Shown here in pieces: positions 35,432-44,916 of a stretch of DNA of 64,000 nucleotides (its first letter is position 1; each line of letters begins with the position of its first letter). The notes under the pieces are model-generated. The model made no database searches. It worked only from the letters and a program-made list of their open reading frames with translations, and was not told where the DNA came from. The DNA is taken from contig JBGCET010000014.1 in assembly GCA_045106555.1 (NCBI GenBank), forward strand, positions 186,001 through 250,000, written 5' to 3'. The stretch comes from JANQOZ01 sp045106555 (GTDB taxonomy: Bacteria; Pseudomonadota; Gammaproteobacteria; Xanthomonadales; SZUA-38). The translations under genes and the position numbers were made by a program.

Positions 35432-36534
35432 GCAAGATATTGTGGTCGCTGCTGCTCACAAGGTGCCAAACGATGGCTGCGGTGGCGGCCACGGTCTGCG
35501 GTCTGGCCGTCAGCCCCTTTTGTCTCGCCCAGGACAGCGAATCAAGCTGGGAAGCCTATGGCCAAGCACGTTTGCGGGTAGATCAGGTTGAAAATTTGCC
35601 CAACGGCGGCGACGTTGATCGCGGACGTTTCCATGGGTTGTTTGGGCTGCGCAACACAGGGTTTGATCGGTTTGAGTTTGGTGCAGCGGTTAAGGTGGCT
35701 GTCGGCACAGACAGCAACGCCGACAACGTTCGTTTTCTGGACAACGAAGAGTCGGACGAGGTCTTGCTGGGCGAAGCGTATTTGCGCTATTTCGCCGGTC
35801 CCGATACCTTGATTGAAGTGGGGATGACGCCACTGCCATTGCTGTTAACCCCAGCCGTATGGGATCACGATCTACGTACGATGGGCGCTTCCATACAACA
35901 GGATTTTTCGATTCGGGATTTTGACCGTCTGTCTTTTCTGGCAGGGCGTTTCCAAGGAATGCACATCGATGAATCGGAAACCGAATTAAACGCCTTTCAG
36001 GCCAGTTGGGAAATTCTGGAAGGGGCGCCGAAAGGCGGTGCGGTGCGGCTTGGGTATCTGGACTTTGATGCGCTGGATGGACTGGTGGGTGATGGCCGAA
36101 CCCGCACCAACCGGCTTCGGGTCGGCAGTCCGACGGGCGCGTTGGCGAACGACTTTGAACTGCTGGATTTACAGCTGGAAATGGTCTGGCCGACGCGGTT
36201 CGGCGGGTTGCTGGCGCAGGTAGATCTGGTGCAAAACCTGGCAGCCGATGAAGACGACCAGGGCGCCCGGGTGTCGCTTATTTTGGGTAATGCCGAACGC
36301 AACGGTGGCTGGGAGTTTGGCTACTCACAACAGCGAATTCAGCGCGAGGCGGTGATGGCCGCATTCAATGAGGACGACTGGTGGTTTCCCACCGCCATGC
36401 GTGGATACATGCCCTGGGTAAGCTGGGGCAGCGGCAACGTGCATGTGCGGCTGGCGGCGTTCATTGAGCGCCGTGATGACCGGGAAGAGCACCTGAAGCG
36501 TCTGTTGCTCGATTTCAACTGGCGTCTGGATTAG
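35428..36534 (+). CDS. Predicted outer-membrane beta-barrel protein
   Basis: 368 residues, not assigned to a named family. A signal peptide ends near FCLA-QDS. The mature chain alternates short hydrophobic and polar strands rich in Gly, Asp and aromatic residues, for example FDRFEFGAAVKVAVG, YLRYFAGPDTLIEVGM and DFNWRLD at the end, the style of outer-membrane barrels of porin size. The start ATG overlaps the kinase stop (ATGA), so it is translated with the kinase. A second possible start (35473) would lack positive charges in its signal. A porin-like or assembly role is inferred from structure and coupling alone. Confidence 0.72.
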   Translation: MSKILWSLLLTRCQTMAAVAATVCGLAVSPFCLAQDSESSWEAYGQARLRVDQVENLPNGGDVDRGRFHGLFGLRNTGFDRFEFGAAVKVAVGTDSNADNVRFLDNEESDEVLLGEAYLRYFAGPDTLIEVGMTPLPLLLTPAVWDHDLRTMGASIQQDFSIRDFDRLSFLAGRFQGMHIDESETELNAFQASWEILEGAPKGGAVRLGYLDFDALDGLVGDGRTRTNRLRVGSPTGALANDFELLDLQLEMVWPTRFGGLLAQVDLVQNLAADEDDQGARVSLILGNAERNGGWEFGYSQQRIQREAVMAAFNEDDWWFPTAMRGYMPWVSWGSGNVHVRLAAFIERRDDREEHLKRLLLDFNWRLD

Positions 36535-36565
36535 TGTTGGAGCCACCGTCCACCGGAACCTTCGA

Positions 36566-37195
36566 TCAGGCGCTGTAGGCTTTCAGAAACAGCGCGACGC
36601 AAGCGTCCAGATACTGCTGATTGTCATTGTCTGAGGGGCCGCCAGAAACGTTCAGGGTTGCCCGCATCAGATGTTCTCCCTGAATCATGTACAGCAGCTG
36701 CCGTGCGGCGGTTGAGATGTCGTCGATCAACAACACCTCTCGTTCAACCTGAGTTTGCAGGTAATGCTCCAAGGACTGCATCATCATGGCCGGCCCGGCC
36801 TCAAAAAATATTTCCGATAGCCTGGGGTTGGATTCGGCATGGCCGTGAAGCAGGCGTTTGAGCTTGATGGCCTCGTCGGAATGGAACAGGTCGTTAAATC
36901 GGCCCACCAGGTTTTTTAGCACCAAGGCCACCGGGAGGGCAGGGTCCAAAGCGCCGTCATACAGTTCGTGGTCTGCGCACTTGTTGCGAATACAGGCGGA
37001 AAATAACGCCTCTTTGCTGGCGTAGTGAGAATAAACGGTTTGCTTGGACACGCCCGCTCGCTCGGCAACCTGGTCCATGCTCACGCCGTCATAGCCGTGT
37101 TCCAAGAAAAGGTCTGACGCGGTGCGATAAATCTGGGTTTTCTTACTGGCACTTTTCGGCCGCCCTCGGGAAGGGGCTGCTGAGGTATTGGTCAC
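36566..37195 (-). CDS. TetR-family regulator, divergent from an RND operon
   Basis: 209 residues with an N-terminal TetR DNA-binding domain: the helix-turn-helix MDQVAERAGVSKQTVYSHYASKEALF lies at about 40-65. The C-terminal ligand domain has a TetR_C-like sequence (ALVLKNLVGRFNDLF, LKRLLHGHAESNPRLSEIF). It starts at GTG 37195 with AGG upstream. It is divergent from an RND adaptor/pump operon, and the gap holds palindromes placed over the pump promoter. The classic arrangement implies repression of the pump, relieved by a transported compound. Confidence 0.92.
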   Translation of the reverse strand: MTNTSAAPSRGRPKSASKKTQIYRTASDLFLEHGYDGVSMDQVAERAGVSKQTVYSHYASKEALFSACIRNKCADHELYDGALDPALPVALVLKNLVGRFNDLFHSDEAIKLKRLLHGHAESNPRLSEIFFEAGPAMMMQSLEHYLQTQVEREVLLIDDISTAARQLLYMIQGEHLMRATLNVSGGPSDNDNQQYLDACVALFLKAYSA

Positions 37196-37223
37196 TGCCT
37201 GCGCTCCATGACTATTATCATAC

Positions 37224-37275
37224 TAGACTGTCCAGTCCAGTTGTTTTAGAATTTCTAGACTCGCTAGTTTAGAAA
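37224..37275 (+). promoter_or_regulatory. RND operon promoter with overlapping palindromes, candidate TetR operator
   Basis: TAGACT (37224-37229) and TAGAAT (37247-37252) form a sigma-70-like promoter with a 17-base spacer. The palindrome GACTG-TC-CAGTC (37226-37237) covers the -35. TAGAA-T-TTCTA (37247-37257) covers the -10, and TTTCTA/TAGAAA arms (37252-37257, 37270-37275) extend past the start site. Occlusion by the divergent TetR protein is inferred. Confidence 0.55.
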
Positions 37276-37286
37276 TAGATGGGTCC

Positions 37287-38402
37287 ATGCGCAAATTCTC
37301 CAAATTATCACTGCTGTTGAGCGTCGCTCTTGGCGCCGGATGTGGTGCGGATTCAGACCCGGAAGCAGGGTCAGTGGTCGTACAACCGGTATCAATAGCG
37401 CCACTGACATCCCAGTCTCGGTATGAGGTTGATCGTGAATTTGCCGGTTTGGTTATGCCCGCTCAGTCTACCGACTTGGGATTTGAGCTCGGTGGAAAGA
37501 TTGCGTCTCTTACGGTTAACGAAGGCGAGCACGTGAGTAGCGGATCGGTGGTGGCCGCATTGGATGTTCAATTGCTACGAGACAGACGCGATGAACTCCG
37601 TGCGCAAAAACAAGAAATCACTGCATCAATTTCTCTTAATCGACTGAATAATAAGCGAATAGTAGATCTTGAAAGCCGAGGGTTTGCGTCCAGGCAGCGG
37701 GCAGATGAACTCCACACCGAGCACGAAACTCTGCTGGCCAGAAATGCCCAGGTGAATGCAGCGCTGAACACCAATCAAACCCGTATCGACAAATCCACTC
37801 TGGTGGCGCCTTTCGATGGCGTGATCAGCGATCGTTTTGTGGATGTGGGGGCGGTGGTGACAGCGGGATCCCCGGTGCTGCGTCTGCTCCAGTCCAGTCG
37901 CGCTGAGGCGCGCATTGGTGTGCCGGTGCGCTTGCTGGGGTCGCTCAGCGTCGGGAAATTGGTAAAGCTGTCGGTAGGCGGCCAGATCACCCAGGGGCAA
38001 ATCATTACCGTAGGCCAGGACGTGACTCAGGCCACCCTGACGGTGCCCGTGCGGGTGGCGTTGGCGCCTGATGCGCCAGCGGTTTATGGCGACCAGGCGT
38101 ATCTGACGCTGCGTGAAACGGTGGAGCAATCGGGTTTCTGGGTGCCCCTTGAGGCACTCACCGAAGGCATGCGCGGCCTTTGGAACGTTTACGTCGCCAA
38201 AGCCGACGGCGATGACTATGAGATTGAAGCCCGGGACGTTCGCTTGCTGCATGCTGACGGCGCAAGAGCGTTCATTAACGGCGCGGTGACGCACGGCGAG
38301 GCGTTGGTTCAGTCCGGTCTGCATCGTCTTGTGCCAGGACAGCGGGTGATTGCTGTCGATGGTCCAGCTGCTGCTCACGTGGCCGCCCCGGTACCCCGCT
38401 GA
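37287..38402 (+). CDS. RND efflux adaptor, lipoprotein type
   Basis: 371-residue membrane-fusion protein. A lipoprotein signal ends at LGAGC (lipobox), so it is lipid-anchored, unlike the first adaptor in the window. Lipoyl halves (GGKIASLTVNEGEHVSSGSVV and LVAPFDGVISDRFVDVG) flank a short helical hairpin (about 95-160). The beta-barrel and membrane-proximal domains follow. Its stop overlaps the pump start (TGATG), so they are translationally coupled. Regulation is probably by the divergent TetR. Substrate unknown. Confidence 0.93.
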   Translation: MRKFSKLSLLLSVALGAGCGADSDPEAGSVVVQPVSIAPLTSQSRYEVDREFAGLVMPAQSTDLGFELGGKIASLTVNEGEHVSSGSVVAALDVQLLRDRRDELRAQKQEITASISLNRLNNKRIVDLESRGFASRQRADELHTEHETLLARNAQVNAALNTNQTRIDKSTLVAPFDGVISDRFVDVGAVVTAGSPVLRLLQSSRAEARIGVPVRLLGSLSVGKLVKLSVGGQITQGQIITVGQDVTQATLTVPVRVALAPDAPAVYGDQAYLTLRETVEQSGFWVPLEALTEGMRGLWNVYVAKADGDDYEIEARDVRLLHADGARAFINGAVTHGEALVQSGLHRLVPGQRVIAVDGPAAAHVAAPVPR

Positions 38403-41400
38403 TGATGGGCGACTACCTTCGCAACGGCCGGGTGCTGGCGCTCTCGGTTGCGCTGCTGCTGGTGGCGGGAATGGCCGGGATAGCCAGTCTTCCGCGCACC
38501 GAAGACCCGCAGGTTACCAATCGTCTAGCGCTGATCATTACGCCCTTTCCTGGTGCCACCCCAGAGCGGGTTGAGGCGCTCGTGTCAGAACCCATTGAGA
38601 AAGAGCTGCGCCGCCTGCCCGAAGTGAAACACACAATGTCCACTTCCAGAGCCGGGCTATCGGTCGTGCGTATCGAGCTTAAAGACTCGGTTAAGCAGAC
38701 CGCTGAGGTTTGGTCCAAGGCTCGGGATTACTTGGACGACGCCGCCGGAGGGCTACCCATCGGGGTTGGCAAACCGGAGTTTCACGACGACCGAGGTTAT
38801 GCCTTCACCATGATTATCGGCTTAACCTGGCAGGGGCCTGGTGAGCTGGATTTAGGCGTTCTGGGGCGCTACTCCGAGGAGCTAGACACAACCATTCGGG
38901 GTATTTCCGGCACCGACCTGGTGCGGGTTTATGGTCAGCCCAGTGAAGAAATCCTGGTGGAGATCGACGGTCCGAGGTTAACCGCGTTGGGCATGACGCC
39001 GCAGCAGGTTGCCTCAGCGGTGGGGCGTAGCGATGCCAAGGTAGCGGCTGGCCTGATTACTAACGCCAGTAATCAGTTTCAGGTCGAAGTTGCCGGTGAA
39101 CTGGATTCCCTGGAGCGTATTGCGCAGATTCCTGTGCGCGTCGATCCGAAAGGGGAAACGGTACGACTAAGTGATGTGGCGGTAGTCCGTCGCGCAATTG
39201 TCGATCCGCCGGCAGATCTTGCCATCGTTGATGGGCAGCACTCGGTGGTGTTGGGGGTTCGCATGATTCCCGCCATGCGGGTGGACCGCTGGACCGAAAC
39301 GGTGAATGAGACCCTAAACAACTTTCGTGCCTCAAGTTCCAGCAATATCGCCGTGGAGGTGCTGTTTGATCAAGATCGCTACACCACGAGCCGCCTCGGT
39401 TCGCTGATGATGAACGTACTGATGGGCTTTGTGCTGATTGTGGGTGTGCTGATGGTGACGCTGGGGTTGCGTGCGGCGGTGGTGGTGGCGCTGGCATTGC
39501 CGCTGACTGCGGCCTTCACCCTGTCGGTGATGAAATTCTATGGCCTGCCCATTCACCAGATGTCGGTCACCGGCCTGGTCGTCGCCCTGGGCATCATGGT
39601 GGATAACGCGATTGTCATGGTGGATTTAATCCAGCGCCGATACAGGGAAGGTCAGCGCGCCATGTCCGCGATGCTGGGTGCTATCCGCCACCTGTGGCTG
39701 CCGCTGTTGGGATCTACCCTCACCACGATTTTAGCCTTTGCACCGATAGCGTTGATGCCAGGGCCGGCCGGCGAGTTTGTCGGCGGCATTGCCTTGTCGG
39801 TGATTTTTTCACTGGTGGGTTCATACATTATTTCCCACACCGTGATCGCCGGATTGGCGGGTCGGGTGTTGCGAGCTTGCCCTCGCGGCAATCAGGGCGG
39901 CTTTATCTGGAACGGCCTGCAGACCCCAAAACTCAGCGACGGGTTTCGTGGCCTGTTGCGCGGATTTCTTCAGCGTCCCGGTCTCAGCCTGATAGTGGTG
40001 CTGGTGTTGCCCATTGCCGGTTTTGTCTCTGTAACCGGCATGACCGAGCAGTTTTTTCCGCCCGCTGACCGGGACATGTTCAGTATTGAGGTTCGCCTGC
40101 CGCCCCAGAGCAGCATCCGACGTACCGAGGGTTTGGTAACCCAGATTCGCGAAGTGCTGGAGAGAGAGCCGGCATTGGAACGCCAATCTTGGTTTATCGG
40201 CAAAGGTGTGCCCTCGTTTTACTACAACATTATGAGCAATCGTGACGGTGAGCCGCAGTTTGCGACAGCGATGGTGGACATGACGAACTTCCGTACCGCC
40301 GCAGAGGCCATACCCAGGCTGCAGAAATCTCTTACTCAGCGTTTTCCCCAGGCCCAGGTTGTGGTCAGAAAACTGGAGCAGGGACCACCATTTCAAGCAC
40401 CCGTTGAGCTGCGCCTTTACGGTCCGAGCATGCAACAGCTCACTCGGCTGGGCGAGCAGGCCAGAAAGGTGCTATCCCAAACTCCTGACGTGGTGGCAAG
40501 CCGCGCCACGCTGGAGGATGCGGCGCCCAAAGTGGTGCTGGAAACCCGTGAGGAGGTGTCTCTGCAAAGCGGTCTTGAGCGGCTGGAGCTGGCGGCGCAA
40601 CTGCAGGCGGGATTGTCAGGCCAGGTGAGTGGCTCGGTGTTGGAGGGCAATGTGGAGCTGCCGGTGCGGGTGCGGGTGGGGAACGCCAGTCGGGCCAATT
40701 TGACCGACCTGGGACAGATATATCTTTCACCCCAGCGCACGGTGGACGCAGGAGACTTTCAGGGCACGCCGGTAAGCGCTCTGGCCACTGCGTCTCTGAA
40801 GCCGTCCAGCGGCGCCATAGCCCGTCGAAACGGCCAGCGGGTGAATACCATAGAGGGGTATCTGCGCGCTGACGTGTTGCCGGACAACGTGTTGTCCAAT
40901 TTTCAGCAGAAACTGAAGGACAGTGGCTTTGCGCTGCCGGCGGGCTATTCCATGGAGTATGGCGGAGAGAGCTCAGGCAGAGATAATGCGGTGGGCAATT
41001 TGCTGTCCAGCCTTGGAATCATTCTGGCGTTACTGGTGCTGGTGGTGGTGCTGTCGTTTAACTCGTTTCGTTTGAGCGCCATAATTTTCTCGGTGGCAGG
41101 TGCCTCCATGGGGTTGGGCATCTTGTGTGTGTTTGCTTTTGGCTATCCGTTTGGTTTTACCGTGATCGTCGCATTGATGGGTTTGATGGGGTTAGCGATT
41201 AATGGCGCCATCGTCATTTTGGCCGAGCTCAAAGGCGACCCTGCGGCCTGTCGCGGCGACCTGGAACCCACTATCAACGGCGTAATGAGCTGCACTCGGC
41301 ATATCAGTTCCACCACCATCACAACGGTGGGTGGCTTCATGCCGTTAATTTTGGAAGGCGGCGGCTTTTGGCCACCGTTTGCCATCGCCATTGCCGGCGG

Positions 41401-41563
41401 AACGGTTCTGACAACCACGCTGTCGTTGGTGTTCACGCCGTTGGCGTTTCGGTTTTTTGCCCGCAGACGATCCTTTGATGTGAAAACTGAAGATTCTGCA
41501 GACTTGATCATGCTGGATCAATCTACGCCAGCGGCGCCAGCTGATTTTCGTCAAAGCGCTTAA
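38402..41563 (+). CDS. RND family efflux pump permease
   Basis: 1053-residue proton-driven exporter. TM1 is near residue 13, periplasmic porter loops lie at about 35-330 and 550-855, and the two helix blocks at about 335-500 and 860-1020. TM4 reads ALGIMVDNAIVMVDLIQRR, with Asp-Asn in place of the Asp-Asp pair of AcrB. Asp-Asn occurs in many working RND pumps, so this is not a defect. Coupled to the adaptor by a four-base overlap. No outer-membrane factor is encoded here, so it probably uses a TolC homologue elsewhere. Confidence 0.93.
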   Translation: MMGDYLRNGRVLALSVALLLVAGMAGIASLPRTEDPQVTNRLALIITPFPGATPERVEALVSEPIEKELRRLPEVKHTMSTSRAGLSVVRIELKDSVKQTAEVWSKARDYLDDAAGGLPIGVGKPEFHDDRGYAFTMIIGLTWQGPGELDLGVLGRYSEELDTTIRGISGTDLVRVYGQPSEEILVEIDGPRLTALGMTPQQVASAVGRSDAKVAAGLITNASNQFQVEVAGELDSLERIAQIPVRVDPKGETVRLSDVAVVRRAIVDPPADLAIVDGQHSVVLGVRMIPAMRVDRWTETVNETLNNFRASSSSNIAVEVLFDQDRYTTSRLGSLMMNVLMGFVLIVGVLMVTLGLRAAVVVALALPLTAAFTLSVMKFYGLPIHQMSVTGLVVALGIMVDNAIVMVDLIQRRYREGQRAMSAMLGAIRHLWLPLLGSTLTTILAFAPIALMPGPAGEFVGGIALSVIFSLVGSYIISHTVIAGLAGRVLRACPRGNQGGFIWNGLQTPKLSDGFRGLLRGFLQRPGLSLIVVLVLPIAGFVSVTGMTEQFFPPADRDMFSIEVRLPPQSSIRRTEGLVTQIREVLEREPALERQSWFIGKGVPSFYYNIMSNRDGEPQFATAMVDMTNFRTAAEAIPRLQKSLTQRFPQAQVVVRKLEQGPPFQAPVELRLYGPSMQQLTRLGEQARKVLSQTPDVVASRATLEDAAPKVVLETREEVSLQSGLERLELAAQLQAGLSGQVSGSVLEGNVELPVRVRVGNASRANLTDLGQIYLSPQRTVDAGDFQGTPVSALATASLKPSSGAIARRNGQRVNTIEGYLRADVLPDNVLSNFQQKLKDSGFALPAGYSMEYGGESSGRDNAVGNLLSSLGIILALLVLVVVLSFNSFRLSAIIFSVAGASMGLGILCVFAFGYPFGFTVIVALMGLMGLAINGAIVILAELKGDPAACRGDLEPTINGVMSCTRHISSTTITTVGGFMPLILEGGGFWPPFAIAIAGGTVLTTTLSLVFTPLAFRFFARRRSFDVKTEDSADLIMLDQSTPAAPADFRQSA

Positions 41564-41583
41564 TTGCCGATGTTGAGAAACGG

Positions 41584-42978
41584 TTAGCGTTTCGGCAATG
41601 GCTCGGTGACGCGGCGATAGTTGCCAAAGGGTCCCTGCAACAGCAGTGTGCCTTCATGCTCTACAAAGGCGGTGGTGGCTACCGGCTCAAAGCGTCGCCG
41701 AAAATGCCAGCGCGATAACGGCACCATATGCTGGCTTGCTCCATCTCGGTCCAGCCACAATCGGCCGTCGCGCAAAGCAATCACAAGCTCGTTGCTGGAT
41801 GGATTACCCGGAAAGCGGTAGGTGACCTGTTGATAGCGACCTGCCAGCGACTGGAGATGCGTCATGGGCTGAGGTACTCCAGCCTGATAGGCAGGGGTCA
41901 GTCCGTTGACGATATAGTCCATCACGCGGCGCTTCATGGCCCGTAGGGTGTTTCCCTGAAAGGCGTTAATCATTACGCAAAAACCCTGCTTGGCGTCCAG
42001 GCTGTACGCGCAATGGGTGAGGTAGCCGTCGGCATCACCGCCGTGCCCGTGAAACACAAAACCTTTATGAACCTGATGGTAATTGCCCAGACCATAGCCA
42101 AAGGTGAGGCCAGACAGGGCTGCCGCGGTAGACGCCGGGTTTTCCATACGGGTAATTTGCGCTGGACTGAAAATTTCCTTGCCATCAAGAGTGCCCCGGC
42201 CCAGCAGCATTTGAAGAAATCGCCCGAGCTCGGAGAATGGCAGATTGAGTCCGCCGAAGGGTCGATACAGCACATGCCAGTAGCGAATAGGGGTGCGCCC
42301 GTCGCGATCGTAGCCGCCAATCAGTTGGGGCTGCACTCCGGCGGAAAAGGTGGCGTGGTTCATCCCCATCGGCCGTAAAACCTGTTCGGTCACGTACTGC
42401 TCGAAATCGATTTTCAGCACCTGCTCTGCGGCGGCAGCGGCAACCCCTGCGCCGCTGTTGGAGTAGGAGCTGTGCAAGCCTGCGGGCCAGTTCAGCGCGC
42501 GGGACTGCGGCGCCACCGCCAGAGCCTCAGTCAAGGGCAGGGGAATATTGTGGTCCCACTCTTCGCGCACCATGTCCGTTAGTCCGGCGCTGTGCTCCAG
42601 CAGTTGTTCGAGGGTAACCGGGTGTTCGTCTTGCCACGGATTACTGACCCAATGGGCAGCGTCAAGGGCGCCAAGGGGAGCATCCAGCGGCAATTTACCT
42701 TGTTCCGCGGCGCGCAGGAATGCCAGGCCAACAAACGCTTTGGTTACCGACCCAATGCGCACCCAGGCGTCGGGATGCATGGGTTGAGGGTTGTGCCAAT
42801 GGGTGATGCCAAATCCCCCAGCGTGGCGAATTTGATTGTCGTCGACAATAATCACCGCACCGCCGGCCACGCCAGCCTTTTCGCGCTGTTCGTTAAGGTC
42901 TTTCAGCAGGCTGTCGAAGGTGTCTGCAGAGTGAGTCTGTGCGCTCACCAGTAAACACAACAGAGCAAATCGCCGCAC
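41584..42978 (-). CDS. Beta-lactamase-family serine hydrolase
   Basis: 464 residues with a signal peptide (RFALLCLLVSAQTHS). The penicillin-binding-protein-like fold of family S12 is shown by Ser77-x-x-Lys80 in GSVTKAF and Tyr172-Ser-Asn174 in YSNSGAG; a later HGHGGDADGY supplies the third motif region. Such enzymes include esterases, D-aminopeptidases and peptidoglycan hydrolases; real beta-lactamase activity is not implied. The C-terminal 100 residues form an extra domain (LAGRYQQVTYRFPG, LLQGPFGNYRRV). It starts three bases after the SLC13 stop on the same strand and is probably co-transcribed with it. Confidence 0.9.
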   Translation of the reverse strand: MRRFALLCLLVSAQTHSADTFDSLLKDLNEQREKAGVAGGAVIIVDDNQIRHAGGFGITHWHNPQPMHPDAWVRIGSVTKAFVGLAFLRAAEQGKLPLDAPLGALDAAHWVSNPWQDEHPVTLEQLLEHSAGLTDMVREEWDHNIPLPLTEALAVAPQSRALNWPAGLHSSYSNSGAGVAAAAAEQVLKIDFEQYVTEQVLRPMGMNHATFSAGVQPQLIGGYDRDGRTPIRYWHVLYRPFGGLNLPFSELGRFLQMLLGRGTLDGKEIFSPAQITRMENPASTAAALSGLTFGYGLGNYHQVHKGFVFHGHGGDADGYLTHCAYSLDAKQGFCVMINAFQGNTLRAMKRRVMDYIVNGLTPAYQAGVPQPMTHLQSLAGRYQQVTYRFPGNPSSNELVIALRDGRLWLDRDGASQHMVPLSRWHFRRRFEPVATTAFVEHEGTLLLQGPFGNYRRVTEPLPKR

Positions 42979-42981
42979 CGG

Positions 42982-44823
42982 TTAGTAGAGCTGGTAGGCG
43001 TAGACAAGCAGCGCAGTGAGCGTTATCCAAACCAGTATCAGGAGAGGAATGCCCACTTTCACGAAGTCGATGAACTTGTATCCACCGGCGTTCATCACCA
43101 GTAGATTGGTTTGGTAGGCCATCGGGGTACAGAAACTCAAGTTTGCGCCAAATAATACCGCCAGCACAAAAGGCTCCACCGGCAGGCCCAGCTGGGTGGC
43201 GATTTCGATGGCAATCGGTGTGCCAATGACCGCCGCCGCGTTGTTGGACACCACGTTCGTCATAATGCCCATCAGCAAAATGAGACCAGCGAGAACCGCT
43301 GAGGGCGGCAGGCCAAAAGTGGCGGCAAGAAACAGGTCCGCCATGAAAGCGGCGCCACCGGTTCGCATTAACGCCACGCCCAGAGCCAGCGACGCAACAA
43401 CAATCAAGATCACCTGAGACGACAGCGCGGCGGTGGCATCTCGCCAATTCAGGCAGCCGGAAACAATCATGATGAACACGCCGGCCAGCGCGCTGACCTC
43501 AATGGGGACAAACCCCAGCGCCGCGGCGCCTACCACACCAATCAGGGTCAGCAGCGCGATGGGTGCCTTGGTGGTGTGGGGCAGCGTAGTGCTGCCATCA
43601 AGCACCAGAAAATCACCGCTGATTTTGGTGTTGGTCAGTTCTTCCGGGCTGGACTGAACCAGCAGCACGTCGCCGGCCAGCAGCGTCACTTCATCGATGT
43701 CTCTGCTGCGTCGTGACTCTTCGCGTTCGGCTCGGTGCAGGGCCAGAAAGCGCAGTCCATAACGGCTTTGCAACCGGGCCTGGTTGAGCCGGGTACCCAC
43801 TAACCTGGAGCCGGACGTAATAGCCACCTCTGCCAGTTGCTGACCGCCGGCGCTCAGTGGATGCTCTTCGTCGACCAGAGTGTCGCCGGAATACAGCTTG
43901 CCGCCCAGTTGGCGGGCAAATTCCCGCAGTCGATTGGGGGTGTCGGAGGTACTCAGCCGGTCTCCGGCGCGCAGCTCAACGTCGGGTAATGGAGTAACAA
44001 ATACGCCCACCTCACGCTGAATTTTTTCAATTTTCAGCGCACCCTCGGTGCGTTCCACGGCCTGGGTGAGGGTTTGTCCCACCACCGGGCTGTCTTCTTC
44101 CAGTACCAGTTGAGCGGTAAACACCCGAGAGGACACGTTTTCCAGCGGAGCTTGGCGTGGTGGCACCAGCCGTGGCGCCACCAGCCACAGGTACAAAATA
44201 GCCACCAGGCCAGCCACGCCGGCAATGCGGACAAAATCAAACATGGCAAACGGCGCAACGCCCATATCTTCGGCGACGGACACCACCAACAGGTTGGTTG
44301 AGGTGCCTATGGTGGTGGACATGCCGCCCAATAGGCTGGCCAGCCCCATGGGCAGCAGGGTAGAGGTGGGTGAAGCATTGGTGCGCACCGCAACACCGAT
44401 CAGGATGGGCAGCATCAGCACCACAATTGGCGTGTTGTTAATAAATGCGCTCAGTGTGGCCGTGATCAGGAGCGTAGCAAGCAGTGAGATCAGCGGGCCC
44501 CGCCGCCAGAGTTTGGCAAGCCACCGTCCCACAGGTTCAAGGGCGCCGGTCCTTACCAGGCCGTTGCCAACAATCATCAGCGCGCACACGGCAACCAGCG
44601 CCTTATGGCCAAAACCATGGAAGAAATCGGTGACTTCCAGCGGGCCGTCCAACGATTCATAAGGAAACAAGCGAAAACCCACCGCCAGCACCACAAGGAC
44701 AAACAAGCTGGTGGTTTCCAGTGGGATGCTCTCGCGGGTAAACAACACCAGCGCTAGCCCGGTAAGGCCTAGCACCGCAATGGCGTGGGGATCTGGCATG
44801 GTGATATCCATAACGTCGATCAT
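42982..44823 (-). CDS. SLC13-family anion transporter with RCK_C domains
   Basis: 613-residue inner-membrane protein of the divalent anion:sodium symporter superfamily (SLC13/ArsB/CitT type). N-terminal helices include LSAFINNTPIVVLMLPI and LLGGMSTTIGTSTNLLVVSVA, a hallmark substrate-site motif. The middle (about 225-390) contains two TrkA-C/RCK_C-like cytosolic domains (GALKIEKIQREVGV, LLAGDVLLVQSSPEELT). A second helix block (about 400-610) follows, with NVVSNNAAAVIGTPIAI and MAYQTNLLVMNAGG. Such fusions transport sulfate or dicarboxylates in related bacteria. The serine hydrolase gene follows directly. Confidence 0.9.
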   Translation of the reverse strand: MIDVMDITMPDPHAIAVLGLTGLALVLFTRESIPLETTSLFVLVVLAVGFRLFPYESLDGPLEVTDFFHGFGHKALVAVCALMIVGNGLVRTGALEPVGRWLAKLWRRGPLISLLATLLITATLSAFINNTPIVVLMLPILIGVAVRTNASPTSTLLPMGLASLLGGMSTTIGTSTNLLVVSVAEDMGVAPFAMFDFVRIAGVAGLVAILYLWLVAPRLVPPRQAPLENVSSRVFTAQLVLEEDSPVVGQTLTQAVERTEGALKIEKIQREVGVFVTPLPDVELRAGDRLSTSDTPNRLREFARQLGGKLYSGDTLVDEEHPLSAGGQQLAEVAITSGSRLVGTRLNQARLQSRYGLRFLALHRAEREESRRSRDIDEVTLLAGDVLLVQSSPEELTNTKISGDFLVLDGSTTLPHTTKAPIALLTLIGVVGAAALGFVPIEVSALAGVFIMIVSGCLNWRDATAALSSQVILIVVASLALGVALMRTGGAAFMADLFLAATFGLPPSAVLAGLILLMGIMTNVVSNNAAAVIGTPIAIEIATQLGLPVEPFVLAVLFGANLSFCTPMAYQTNLLVMNAGGYKFIDFVKVGIPLLILVWITLTALLVYAYQLY

Positions 44824-44916
44824 AAAGGGCTACAGGTCGCGCGGCCAGCAGTTGAGGGGTCGCGCGCAGCCAAGTATGCTCGGCATTGACTCCCCGGCTC
44901 AGGTCTACAACGGAGC

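Noticed and set aside
37626..38378. A 250-codon frame antisense to the second RND adaptor
   Set aside because: Complete overlap with a recognised gene; shadow frame.
39595..39612. Asp-Asn in TM4 of the second RND pump as a sign of inactivation
   Set aside because: VDNAIV is common in working RND pumps; the rest of the protein is intact.
42893..43447. A 184-codon frame within the SLC13 gene and serine hydrolase junction
   Set aside because: Same-strand alternate frame over two well-supported genes, without a family.
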